From NCBI GenBank assembly GCA_948146395.1, contig OX411556.1:5307083-5371082 (forward strand): 64,000 bases of DNA. The letters run 5' to 3'. A program made the position numbers and the translations under genes. Below, in pieces: positions 1-10,408 of this stretch. Below the pieces are notes generated by a model that ran no database searches, was not told where the DNA came from, and saw only the letters and a program-made list of their open reading frames with translations. The stretch comes from Fragum whitleyi. Taxonomy: Eukaryota > Mollusca > Bivalvia > Cardiida > Cardiidae. The stretch's first letter is position 1, and each line of letters begins with the position of its first letter.

Positions 1-261
1 AAGACCCGTCTCGCGAAAAGGGACCATCGGGGAACTCTGTAAAATAAATATTTGAAAAAGAGATTGGTTCTAGAACAGATCAACCAGAGGTCGCGTTTCA
101 AAAACTCTTTGAGGGGAAGCTACCTTGTTCATTCTAGTTTCAGGAAATTAGCACGTTGCCAAAAGTATCAACTCTTGTCAGTCTGTGTAGCCCGCGCAGT
201 CTGACTAGGATCGACATTTTACGCACTTCCCGGATGGTCCTTTTTCGCGTGACGGATCACA
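1..261. mobile_element. R3 inverted-repeat element at the window edge
   Basis: ACCCGTCTCGCGAAAAGGGACC at the left is mirrored by GGTCCTTTTTCGCGTGACGGATCAC at the right. The interior contains gtcagtctg...gcgcagtctgac. The left tip may be cut by the window edge. Confidence 0.7.
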
Positions 262-370
262 TATCCAAGTCAAATTGTCGAACTCCTTACAGTCTTACTA
301 TATAATATAGGGTGTAACCCCTTTCATTTCAAAATTATTTCTAGCATCAGAAACACTCGATTCCATCGCG

Positions 371-408
371 TTTTTTTTTTTTTTTTTTTTTTGGGGGGGG
401 GGGGGGGG
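371..408. repeat. T22G16 homopolymer junction
   Basis: 22 T followed directly by 16 G. A similar T9G17 junction is at 56482-56507. Confidence 0.9.
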
Positions 409-657
409 AGTAGAATTGCGTCATTGTCATTTTGATTGGCTAATATAGGAATTTGAATTATAATAAATACACATAGAAACGACGTTTTGGTAGCATATTG
501 TCCCAGGGGTAAAGAATTGAGAGTAACGCTATGTTCTACGCATGGGCTTCGAGGATGAATTTAAGATAAACTGTAAATAATTATTTAACTAAAAGACAAT
601 ACCTAAACCACTCGTTTCAACATTACTGTATAAACATATTAAACAATACTGGAAGCT

Positions 658-684
658 ATGCCCGAAAAAATCGTCTTACCAAAG
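658..684 (+). CDS. Gene A exon 1 (start, micro-exon)
   Basis: ATG at 658 opens nine codons (MPEKIVLPK), then a donor gtaggt at 685. The acceptor of exon 2 is in the same phase (0), so the join is open. It is chosen because the next exon has no in-frame ATG before the signature motif. A different upstream first exon cannot be excluded. Confidence 0.5.
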
Positions 685-3600
685 GTAGGTTTCCTGAAAA
701 ATACCCGGATACACAATCGTGGAAAAATAGCTTCTGGTAACTATTTACTTAAGTAAATTTTAAATGCAATGTTTTTTTTCAACAGAGTATTCCCTCAGAG
801 GTCTTGAAACAAGCTATCCACAAAGACGTCAGAAATTCCGAAGAAATACCTGGACCAGATGGTGGGTGGGGTTGGGTGGTCTGTTTTGCCTGTTTTATGG
901 AATGTCTGCTCTATGACGGAATATTCTACACATTCGGGATAATATTTTTGGACCTAACAGATACATTCAGCTCCAGTAAGGGGTCCGGAGCTTGGATAAC
1001 GTCCATGGGATTTGGGGTCTGTTTTACATCAGGTAAGATATTATAAATATTTACATCAAAACATATTGTGTCTCTCATATCGATAGTTTTGTCCGATCTT
1101 TGTAAATATTCGGATGTTATATTTCTGGACAGATCCAAGACGTTTGGAGTACTTCTTTTTTTCTGAAAAGAAATGTTGGTGATCGCTTAATTATTTGAAA
1201 TCTGTATGAAAAAAAAGATGATTACTTAATACGAAGAAACCGATGAAATTCTAAATACATGTTACTTTGAAATTGGTCACCACTTAAACCGCGGCTGGAA
1301 TTTTAATGAGACTAAAACGTCAAAGGTCCTTCTTTTAGTTCGTACAGGTGCATCGATATCATCATATAATGCATAACTGATCAAACGATTGAATATTGTT
1401 GGCAGTCATGTAACCTATCGCATTCAACAAGCCCTGCGTACAAAGCGGGTTACAATTCACAAACATTTTGCATCGCTTTGTCATTCTGAACGCAGGGCTG
1501 GTTGAAGCAATACAATGACTTAAAAGTAAAGCGACAACTCATTTTCTATTATGTTTTCTGCAGGTCCCATAATATCAATCCTGATAAATCGACTAGGATT
1601 ACGAGCGGTGACAATAATTGGTTCTATCACAGCATGCTCTGGTCTAGTGATGAGTTGCTTCGCCCCCAGTATACAATTTCTGTATTTTTCCTACGGATTA
1701 GTAGTGGGTGAGGTTGAATTAAGGATTTTGATGATAACGTATAAAATACCTTATTTTTACTATGACGGTTTATATCTCCCCAATAACATAACGAAAGAAA
1801 AATGCGAACAATGTGGGAAAGGTCAATAATATTGAGCATGGAAGCTACAAAAAGGGTTCAAGCATACAAGATTTAAAAAAAATCATCACTTTTTTTTGCG
1901 AAGCTCTAAGAATACCTTCAATTTCATCATTTCTTTCGATCACTCCGACAGTTTAGTACAACTTTCAAAAGTTAAATATCCATCATTGATGATTTCCATT
2001 GTTTGGCAAACCTTTTAGTGACCTGATAATGTACAGTTACGAACATCGTGAAATTGTCAAGGTTGATTATTTTGGAATGAAATTGAGTGAGTGTGTGGAG
2101 CGAGTTTTGAGCGAAATGAAAGGGAGATAATCCAATTTTGCTAATCTTGCTCAAGATTTACAGAATTAGCAATATTTTTTACCTCCCTTAAAAGAGATAT
2201 GCGTTTTTGATTGGGTTGAGTGAGTGTTTGGAATAAATGAATGGAGCGCTGAGTGAGTGATTTTGAATGGTTTTGATCAGAATGAATGTCAATTTCACGA
2301 TGTTACTAACTGTATATCAACAGCAGCAGCAATAGAATCAACCTTGAATCAAGTGAACAATACACGCGTTGTTTCATATTTCAAAATTAAAGGCAATTTT
2401 GTAAAGAAACTACATTTTTTTAAGTTATTGTCTTAAATGTGGTAATTTTGTTTCAGGTTTGGGATATGGTTTGGTATATCAACCGAGTATAATTGCAGTA
2501 ACCATGTACTTCAACAAGAGACGATCTTTGGCTACAGGTCTGGCACTGTGCGGTAATGGTCTGGGAGTGTTTATCATGAGTCCAGTTACTGAGTGGTTAT
2601 TACAGATCTATTCGTGGAGAGGGACCTTTCTTATACAAGGGGCAATGCTGCTTAATGGGATATTGTGTGGACTGGTTTATCTACCTTTGGTCCAAAATTC
2701 TAAGGATGACGAAATGAAAGAGAAAGATTTTCTTGAGACTAATACAACCTCGAATAGAATAGAGAAGTCTAATGTTGAAAATAATGTAGGCATTGGAGAA
2801 TTTTCAACTCCAAAAACTGGATGTTCCAAAGATATGGAGCGGAACCAAGAAACCTTTGGAACACAAGAAAATATTTTCATGACACTCAACTCTAAACAAG
2901 GTAGCAGTAAGGACGCCAGAACAACTAATTTCGAGTGCACACAACCAACGCGACCCACTGCTTTTACACAGTTACACGTATGTGGTATTCTGGAACAAGA
3001 CCCCTGTGGAATAAGTTCATATAATTTTTCTTTGGGAAATCAGACTTTTTGTAATATGGAAACAAGAAGATCTACATATCAGACACGTCTGAAGTCATTG
3101 TGTACAAGACCGGTAAAGAAAAGATTTTTTTGGAAGATACAGACATTGACTAGATCCTTACTGTCTGCAGTTTGTGAATTATTTGACTTTTCACTGCTCA
3201 AACAAGCCCCGTTTTGTTTGTACGTCATATCATCCACGCTGTACCAACTGTCCTACTATATCCCTTTTGTGTATCTACCAGATCTAGCTAAACTCGCAGG
3301 TAAACACCTCTTGATATTTGCTGCTCATCTACATACTTAGTTTAGTTTATATATCAAGGTTTTTACTGTATTCTATGAAAATGAAAGAATGATCTGTAAA
3401 ATCTTAAATTTTCCAAAATTCGTTCATTCTGAACAAAATAAGAGACATTGGGTTACTTCCCTTCAACTTCACTCAAACTCACTCATTGCATTTATCAATT
3501 TCATTCCAAAATCACTCCAAAATCATATACCTTGTCAATTTCACGATGCATGATTACCTTATGTCTTTCTTACTGGTATGTGTTGACAGAAAAGACTGAA

Positions 3601-6600
3601 ATACAAAGGTATGCAGTCTGATCTTAGACTGCACTACGTAGTCTGTACTAAATAATTGTGGGAAAACTTAGGAAGAAAAGCCAGAACGGTTGGAATGTAA
3701 AAAAGGCATTTTTCTCGAATAAAAATTTAAAAACCAAGCGGATAGCGATTAACAAGATTTAAAAAATGTGACTGTCTGTTACATTAAATCCTCTCTGTTG
3801 GCAAATGAATCGAGGCCTCTCATGATTGAGTGAATATTCCGCCATGATCTTCAAAGAGTGCTTATCTAAAAGTGTAATTAGAAAACCACATTTAAAAGGG
3901 CATTTCTCGAACACGGACCATAATAGAGTCCCTGCCTCGCCCGACCCACCCCTTAAACACTCAAACATTCATTAATTCGAACCTCTTAACAGAAATCACG
4001 AATCCGCAATTGGAAGCGACGATATCCCCAAATTCCTCTGCAAAGTACGGCTCTTGATGAATCGTATCTCTGTCAACAACTAGATCGAAAGGCCTTAAAT
4101 ACACTTTTTCACAATCGAATCATCTAGAACGATTTTTTTTCTGAATTTTTTTTTCACGTCGATATTTCTTCATCATTTAAAGTTATCAATTCATTACCTC
4201 GACTGAGAAATGATCCAATATGCACGTTTTTATGTCCTGAATAAAACAATTTATGGCGGTCACTCATTTACACTCGTGACGCTATGGACTGGTGACGTCA
4301 TCAAATTATCGACAGTTTTAGGTGTTGCTTTCAAATTTCTTACCTCCATACCCAGATTCTCCCCCGTATGATACTTTGTTAAAACGTAGATGGAGATCTC
4401 CTCTAATGATCCTGAACGTTTTATTGAAATTGAACTGTAGGTTCTGACGGGAATCGAATCTAGGCTATATCTGGAAACATAGCAAACTTTAGCAGTGTAA
4501 AATCTTTCGTTCGATTAAAAAACATTTCTATTTATCATTTCTAATTCTATATAATTTCAGGTATAAGTCCCTTTTACGCAGCCTGGTTGTTATCATCAAT
4601 CGGTGTCAGTAACATAGTTAGCCGGGCGACATTTGGGGTACTGACGGACAGGCCTAACGTCAACAGGGTCATTGTTTACAGTGTGTGCGTGTTTATATCC
4701 GGGATAGCTATCATTGCCAAACCGTTCGCGGGGTTCTTTGAAGGATTGCTTTTCCTGGCTATAGTGTTTGGAATTTGTCAGGGTAAGACTGCATTCGGAC
4801 CACCACTCGGCCAATCTCACGATCAACCTCGGATATACATAGACGGACTATTTTTGAAAATTGCTGGAAAACCTTGGAAAAAATTGATGACGTCAGTTAA
4901 AATGGCGTTAGCCCTCAAAACTGCGAGTGAAAAGATTTAACGTCGCCAACACTACTCGTTTAATTGACTGACGTGAAATCATCGTATCCTAATATAAATG
5001 TCTTTAGATTCTTAAATAACGGCTGAAAAAATCTTCTTTTTTTTTTTGATAATGATTCGTCATTCTCAAAAAATAATTTTTTTCAGCCGTTATTTACTGT
5101 AATAGATATAAATCAACAGTGCGAGGTTTTCTTTCACTGTTTCCACCTAACAAAATGCACGATTTTGTTACATACCCATCCGCCTTACATACATCCGAGG
5201 TCTGTTGCAGTTTCCGGAAACGGCCGCGTGATGGGTAAGACTGCTTTTATTTCTTGTGCCACCGATGCATTCCGAGAGAAATGAACCATCTAGGATCAAA
5301 AGTGTGCGGAATGCCTAGGCTTAAAAAAATAAAAGAAAAATAATACAATTAAGAAAATAATGTCATTGACAATGTTAGAGTACATAGCTATTTTGTAAGC
5401 TTACGCACAAAGTCGTCCCTTTAGAAATCGGTTTCATTTTAGATGAATCTTAACAATTTTGCTTCATGATATCAAATTATAAGAATTGTAGTGAGGATAA
5501 AGGTTGAAACTAAAAACCTAAATATGCTGGGATGAGCATTTTTCGAATGAAGGGAGATTGTAAAAAATCGGTAGTTACGATTAAAATGAACAGAATTTGA
5601 GACAATTTATTAACTCCTCTATGTAAAATTATCCTTCTGTGATTTCCAAGGGCCAATAAAGGAAAGTTTGAGAATTTGAGACGATTTGTATGAAGTTATG
5701 TAATATTTTGAGTGATTTGAGGGCGTGTTCAACATATGGAGTGAGTCTGCAATGAATGGAGTGGTGATCGATTCTGAATTGCTTTGAGTGAGATGAGTGT
5801 CATTTTTCATGGTGTCCTTAACTGTACACATAGCTATTTTAGCAAGAAATTTAATTTTCACATCATTTAATTATAATTAGCTATAAAAAGTCCTTAAAAA
5901 TATAAAAAGAAGCCATCAATCTAGAGACCAATTTGTTAAGATGCGCATTTTGCGATATTTATGAAAAATTAATTACACATTGAAAAGATGTATGACTAAA
6001 TTTAGTGTCACCAAAGCAATTTTTTTCTAGTCTTTCATGTTAGAAAACAAAAATCTTATCGTTTTATCCTTTATCATTTTTTTCTTTAAATACAGTTGGG
6101 ATAAATAAGTATCCTCAGTCAAGGAATTTTCATAAAAAAAAGAAACATTGTTATATCAAGACTGGGCGTGGTTTACTTCTCTTGGCACTTTGAGATACAT
6201 TTTTACTACATATCACTAGCGATAGTGGTCATACATTTCTTTAAATATTGCTCCAAACCTGCTCTCAAGAAATACCTTAGGTTTCATTCTCGGAGAACTC
6301 GTCTTCCATTACATGTTGTATGAAAAATGCGCATGCTTTCTTTGCGCAATAACGATTTTTTTGCGCTGAGCCAAGTTGAATCAACGAGATTATATTCAGA
6401 AGCTATTCTGTATCTGTATGTATACGTTGTAGAATCCTTAAAAGGCTTTTATACTACACTATTTTCAGCGAACTAGCGTTTTAGCTAGCAAATCGTCAGC
6501 TTTGTTAGCTTTAGTTAACAAACACAATTTCGAGGAAGTCTCAAAGTTTGATTAAGTGCAAACTGCCTCTGGCAGCATAAACACTAAATCAAATAATGCT

Positions 6601-8980
6601 TTCGCCATAAAAAGTGGTTCTCTCATACTGTTGCATACCTATGCCTGCAGTTTCGACCCCTCATACTTTAAGCTCGTAAGTGCAGATCGGGCTTATGGTG
6701 AGCTGTGTGATCATTAGATATCCCTCGTACGTCGTTCGACATCAACTCTCTTCAGTGTTTATATCATTTGGGCGACAACTTATGTTTATTGGATAGTAAT
6801 ATTTGTCAGGCCATTAAGATGAACCTTATGAATAAGAATTTGAAATATTCCATATGAAAACACGAAAAAAGACACCTTTTGACACTTTCTTTGTTAATTT
6901 TCTAAGGGCCATACATTTAGCGCATTTACGATGAAACTTGTTCAGTATGTTATTCAAAATGTTAAAACCTTCTGACGGAGCAAAGTTCATCTGAAAATAC
7001 AAACTTAGGGAAATGAAAATTTGGCTCACCCGTGATGAACAATGACCAGAATCCTTTTTATGTCAGAAAAAGGACAAAATTTGAAAATGAGAACATTTGA
7101 ATAGAAAAAAGGAAAGAAAAATTGGGATTTATGAGAAATTTTTCACACTCACGGTTGTACAGTGTTTTGGAATGTGGATTTCCAAGAATGTTACATGTAA
7201 TGACTAACTTGACCCGAATTTTTACTATGCATACTCAATTGTACGGTCACTTAGATGAACTACATTAAAATAAGAACCCATTCGAAAGTAAGCTTTTTAA
7301 CTCCTCGCTTTATTTTAACCCGGATTTGTATCATAATAAATTTTAAAAGGGAAGATTACTAAAATATGTATGTTTTGCTAGCTTTCAGTACTTTCAGAAC
7401 TTTAATTATCAATTGGTACAATTGGAAAAAAACAACAACAACATATTTCTCAAAAATTAAACAATGGTTATCTTTCATCCAACTGGGGACCTGTGTATTT
7501 TCCGTTTGTACATTACTTGCAGGTTTATCCATGATGCTGATATCCGTCCTTGTAGCTGATTTAGTGGGAACAAAACACGTGACTACTGGACTCGGTATTC
7601 GCAATCTGTTTTCTGGAATAGCTACCTTTGTAGGCCCACCATTCGCTGGTAAGTTGAAAACAAAAAGACATTTCAAGCGAACGAAAGCAATCTTTTCGGA
7701 GTTAACAGAAAGTAGCTGAGAAGAGTTCAAATAAAATTTTCTTTAATGCTTTTTGGTGGTTTATCGAGAAATAACGGTAGATTGTCACTCGATAATCTCA
7801 CCGCAAAAGCAGTGACATTATCAAAAACTTATACCCTGCTTTTGTGCATTTCATTCTATGTGACGTCATCGATGCGGGGCGAAATAAGTGACGTCACAAT
7901 GAACGTTGCATAGCATTCACGTGCAAAATGACGCGCTTTACGCGAAAATATGTCCTAGAAATTTCACAGTTTGTCTCATTTTAGCATAAAAGAAATAGAA
8001 TAATAGTTTGTTTTCGCGTAAGATCGATTAATATTTCATTTAGTGAACAACAAAAGCTATACTTTCACTCGTGGCTCTGCCACTCGTGAAAATATAGCTT
8101 TTGTTGTTCACTCAATGAAATACAATTTTTATCCTCTATATCTCTATTAAAATAAATAAGGTGAAATATCATCGATCGCATGTCCTACCTATCTTCTCAC
8201 TCCAAAATTGAAAAAAATAATCAAATGCTGCAAAAGATGAAAATATGAACTTATGGCAATTCATAATTACTAAAATAATAATGATAATGACAATAAAAGT
8301 AAGGATTTTACGTTAAGGATTGGTATATTTGGAAAATATCCATCACATCAGATCATGTAGAAAGAACGTTCAAAAATTCCCAAAAACAACGGGTCTACCG
8401 ATCCCCGCACAACCATGCCTTTTACATTCCCGAAAAAAAAAACACACAAAAAACAACTTTTTGTCATTGTCCACGAAGCTTTCTTAAGAAAAAGACCCCC
8501 CTTGTCATCTGGTAAATTGTTATGATCGATTATGCCTGACAAGAAGAAATCTTTTCTGTGCTCTCTACTTTTTACTTACTTGCCTGAAATATGGAATGAC
8601 CCTGTGTGTGATATTTCCAACAATTTGACATTTCATGAATTCATATTATTGAGCGGTCTAGACATTCACATTGTGCAGACAAACGATTGCCTGTGTGACA
8701 AAAGATAAGTTTAGACGTTATCTTTCTGAAAAGCGCAAAGTGAAGACTCTGGACAGACTGTGCGGAAGCACAGTTTGGTCAGAGTCTTTGCTTGACGCTC
8801 ATTTTTAATTCGCGGAATTGTCACGTACATACTCATTTTTCTTTCCTTTCAGGTTGGATGTTTGATATTACGAGAAACTATGACCTGCCATTCTATTTCT
8901 TTGGAGCTGTGACGTCAATTAGTGGTGCCATATTGTTCGTGATACCGTGTTTGAAAAATCCGTCAGATTATCGGCGATAA
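658..8980 (+). CDS. Gene A: SLC16/MCT-like monocarboxylate transporter (7 coding exons)
   Basis: Joined exons 658-684, 786-1032, 1564-1707, 2457-3299, 4561-4782, 7523-7648 and 8853-8980 give one open frame of 579 codons including TAA (about 578 aa). The N-terminus carries the SLC16 signature PDGGWGWVV just before TM1. TM4/5 carries YFNKRRSLATGLALCGNGLG, the second conserved family motif. The rest aligns with MCT1 through TM12. MCTs are plasma-membrane major facilitators that move lactate, pyruvate, ketone bodies or other small solutes; the substrate here cannot be told from sequence. The TM6-TM7 cytoplasmic loop is the longest of the three paralogs and holds several cysteines that gene B lacks. 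In TM8 the residue aligned with the classical MCT aspartate is Asn, while the following Arg is kept. The start is chosen from a 27-nt first exon with a GT donor in phase 0; this is the least certain part. It is the first gene of a tandem array. Confidence 0.9.
786..1032 (+). CDS. Gene A exon 2 (N-terminus, TM1)
   Basis: Acceptor ttcaacag ends at 785 and donor gtaaga starts at 1033. It encodes a short polar N-terminus, PDGGWGWVV and TM1, and ends mid-glycine (phase 1). The frame has no in-frame ATG upstream of PDGGWGW. Confidence 0.9.
1429..1502. repeat. R2 hairpin repeat, deleted copy (intron 2 of gene A)
   Basis: AGCCCTGCGTACA at the left and TTGTCATTCTGAACGCAGGGCT at the right. Confidence 0.6.
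1564..1707 (+). CDS. Gene A exon 3 (end of TM2, TM3)
   Basis: The acceptor ttttctgcag ends at 1563 and the donor gtgagg starts at 1708. It is 144 nt, identical in length to the matching exons of B and C, and phase 1-1. It encodes GPIISILINRLGLR and TM3, matching the GP(I/L)xSxLxNR stretch of MCTs. Confidence 0.92.
2032..2314. mobile_element. M1 MITE, TA...CAGTTA-TIR (intron 3 of gene A)
   Basis: Terminal inverted repeats read TACAGTTA..ACATCGTGAAATTG at the left and the reverse complement at the right. They are flanked by TA, the Tc1/mariner target. An internal stem GGGAGATAAT... / ...TTACCTCCC is present. It has no coding capacity. Confidence 0.8.
2457..3299 (+). CDS. Gene A exon 4 (TM4-TM6, cytoplasmic loop, TM7)
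   Basis: Acceptor tttcag ends at 2456 and donor gtaaac starts at 3300; 843 nt, phase 1-1. It contains the family motif YFNKRRSLATG, then TM5-TM6, a long hydrophilic loop (roughly from 2690 to 3180) with scattered Cys, and TM7 (YYIPFVYLPDLA). The matching exon is 630 nt in B and 714 nt in C; the difference lies entirely in the loop. Confidence 0.92.
3411..3550. mobile_element. M1 MITE fragment (intron 4 of gene A)
   Basis: One terminal half in reverse orientation, ending GTCAATTTCACGATG. The other half is missing. Confidence 0.65.
4561..4782 (+). CDS. Gene A exon 5 (TM8-TM9)
   Basis: Acceptor aatttcag ends at 4560 and donor gtaaga starts at 4783; 222 nt, as in B and C. It encodes IGVSNIVSR in TM8, the segment where MCT1 has the Asp/Arg pair. 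Here Asn replaces Asp and Arg is kept. TM9 follows. Confidence 0.92.
5013..5096. repeat. Hairpin (intron 5 of gene A)
   Basis: TAAATAACGGCTGAAAAAAT on the left pairs with ATTTTTTTCAGCCGTTATTTA on the right. Confidence 0.8.
5135..5233 (+). repeat. R16 ~99-bp direct repeat, copy 1 (intron 5 of gene A)
   Basis: From cactgtttccacctaac to cgtgatg. It matches 9241-9339 with only a handful of differences and has the small palindrome AACAAAATgcacgATTTTGTT. Confidence 0.85.
5545..5826. mobile_element. M1 MITE, diverged (intron 5 of gene A)
   Basis: It ends in a diverged right TIR (CATGGTGTCCTTAACTGTA) with the typical gagtga..atgaatggagtg subterminal sequence. The left TIR is not clear. Confidence 0.5.
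7523..7648 (+). CDS. Gene A exon 6 (TM10-TM11)
   Basis: Acceptor cttgcag ends at 7522 and donor gtaagt starts at 7649; 126 nt, the same length in all three paralogs. It encodes SVLVADLVG and FSGIATFVGPPFAG, matching the MCT segment that ends in GPPxxG. It shares 28 of 43 residues with C by direct count. Confidence 0.92.
7746..8140. mobile_element. R6 repeat (intron 6 of gene A)
   Basis: Shared with 27222-27826 and 52944-53252. It starts ggtggtttatcgagaaataacgg, has TGACGTCA-like sites in the middle, and ends in a hairpin GTGAACAACAAAAGCTATA...CACTCGTGGC / GCCACTCGTG...TTTTGTTGTTCAC. Non-coding. Confidence 0.7.
8605..8846. mobile_element. R5 inverted-repeat element (intron 6 of gene A)
   Basis: Ends tgtgtgatatttccaacaattt and its mirror. 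The central hairpin is AAAGTGAAGACTCTGGACAG / CAGAGTCTTTGCTT. It stops just before exon 7. Confidence 0.65.
8853..8980 (+). CDS. Gene A exon 7 (TM12, stop)
   Basis: Acceptor ctttcag ends at 8852. It encodes GWMFDITRNYDLPFYFFGAV and the last membrane segment, then a short basic tail ending in TAA at 8978-8980. Confidence 0.92.
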
Positions 8981-8997
8981 ACCGAAAGGTCAAAGAC

Positions 8998-9003
8998 AAT
9001 AAA
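8998..9003 (+). promoter_or_regulatory. Polyadenylation signal AATAAA, gene A
   Basis: AATAAA lies 18 nt after the stop codon of gene A, giving a very short 3' UTR if used. Seen directly; use is inferred. Confidence 0.5.
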
Positions 9004-9142
9004 AAAAATGAAAATGACATTTATTTTGATTTAACGCCTACTCTTATAGTATCATGTGTTCAATTGCGTTTTAAATAAATGCAATTAAAAACAATCAATT
9101 CTATCATTGTGAAATTTCGCAAACAAATATATAATACTAAAG

Positions 9143-9205
9143 GTGACAACATCGTGAAAATAACGAGATGAACGATTTTGGAATGCTGTAGAAATGAAAA
9201 TAATA
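9143..9205. mobile_element. M1 MITE fragment, left end
   Basis: GACAACATCGTGAAAAT and gattttggaatg match the left end of M1. Only about 60 bp remains. Confidence 0.5.
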
Positions 9206-9240
9206 GACCTAATCCGGATAAAAATTGAACATCCCTCGTA

Positions 9241-9339
9241 CACTGTTTCCGCCTAACAAAATGCACGATTTTGTTACATACCCATCCGCCTTACATACAT
9301 CCGAGGTCTGTTTCAGTTTACGGAAATTGCCGAGTGATG
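9241..9339 (+). repeat. R16 ~99-bp direct repeat, copy 2 (downstream of gene A)
   Basis: cactgtttccgcctaac to gagtgatg, the same strand as copy 1. Confidence 0.85.
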
Positions 9340-9669
9340 TTCCGAATGGCGACAGCCAAGGGCCGTGAAAGGGCATGTTACAAACACCGTTTCAGTGATA
9401 TTTGGTTAAATTCTGCCAAGTAGTTTAACATCAGAAAAATGACCGAAGAAAATATTAACGCATGCACACAAGCGTGGATCGACGAATAACGGACTAAAAG
9501 TCCAGTGGAGCTTCAATATAAAATAAAAAAATAAAAAACAAACAAACAGCAATTACATAAAAAATAAATATAGATAGAAAAAAAAATCGCGATTTCACTG
9601 AAATAATTGAATTCTTAAGTGTCTGGTTGGCTCTTGTAGAAATAGGAAGCTATTTATAGAAATTGTATG

Positions 9670-9842
9670 CATATTTTATTAAATGGGGGTAATAAATATC
9701 ACTAATTTTGTTCATCCTGAACAATTTTTGCGATATTGGATTACCTCCCATTAAATTCACTCAAAACCTGTTCCACACACTCAATCAATTTCATTCTTAA
9801 TTCATTCCAAAATCATTCATCTTGCACGACGTTGTTACTTGT
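9670..9842. mobile_element. M1 MITE fragment
   Basis: Reverse-orientation half with the internal stem (GATTACCTCCC) and the subterminal part, ending CTTGCACGACGTTGTTAC with a decayed TIR. Confidence 0.55.
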
Positions 9843-10408
9843 ACCATTTCTATAACTTTTTCATCTGGAAAACAAGGCTTATGGCAGCCGAATATTGATT
9901 GGGTTAATAAGATGTCTTCTTTTCCGTTGAAAAGGGTTTACAAAAGGGACACCACTGTCATATGTTTTCCTCTATTTATCTATCACGAGTTGTTTCCCTC
10001 GCAAAGTTTTGACTCGCTTAAGAACACTCAAAATCAAAGTACTGAAAGTACTGATAAGTTGGAATGCGTTCAAGAGATGGTGACCTCAAACCCTCAAACC
10101 ACTAACGAAGCTGACGCCCCCCCCCAGGTGATCACATAATACGTATCGTCTTTTGATGGGCGTATATTAATCAATGTATTTGAACAACGAGGGGCGCTTA
10201 AAACCCTGAATCGCAATACAGGCCTGAATCTGATGAAAGAAATGATAAAAAGGAAGAAATGAGAGAACAAAATTCTGCAATAGAAAACCAAGAAAATATA
10301 TTGGTGCTTACTTTAAATCAATGCACATGTAGAAGATATGATTACCATGCGCGAATCGGGGAGAAAAGAGCATTATTGTTCATGAGTATTGTAGGTATTC
10401 CGGTGGGA

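Larger units (their letters stand above)
1..657. other. Upstream non-coding region of gene A
   Basis: It holds an R3 inverted-repeat element at the window edge (1-261), a T22G16 tract at 371-408, and otherwise AT-rich DNA without a convincing exon. The promoter of gene A should lie here or further upstream, but no motif is clear enough to call. Confidence 0.5.

Noticed and set aside
2677..2958. 93-codon minus-strand frame within gene A exon 4
   Set aside because: Antisense of a clearly coding exon with family motifs on the + strand.
9822..10139. 105-codon open frame downstream of gene A
   Set aside because: No recognisable domain, no splice partners, overlaps an M1 fragment at its start, and it is near the length expected by chance over this much DNA.
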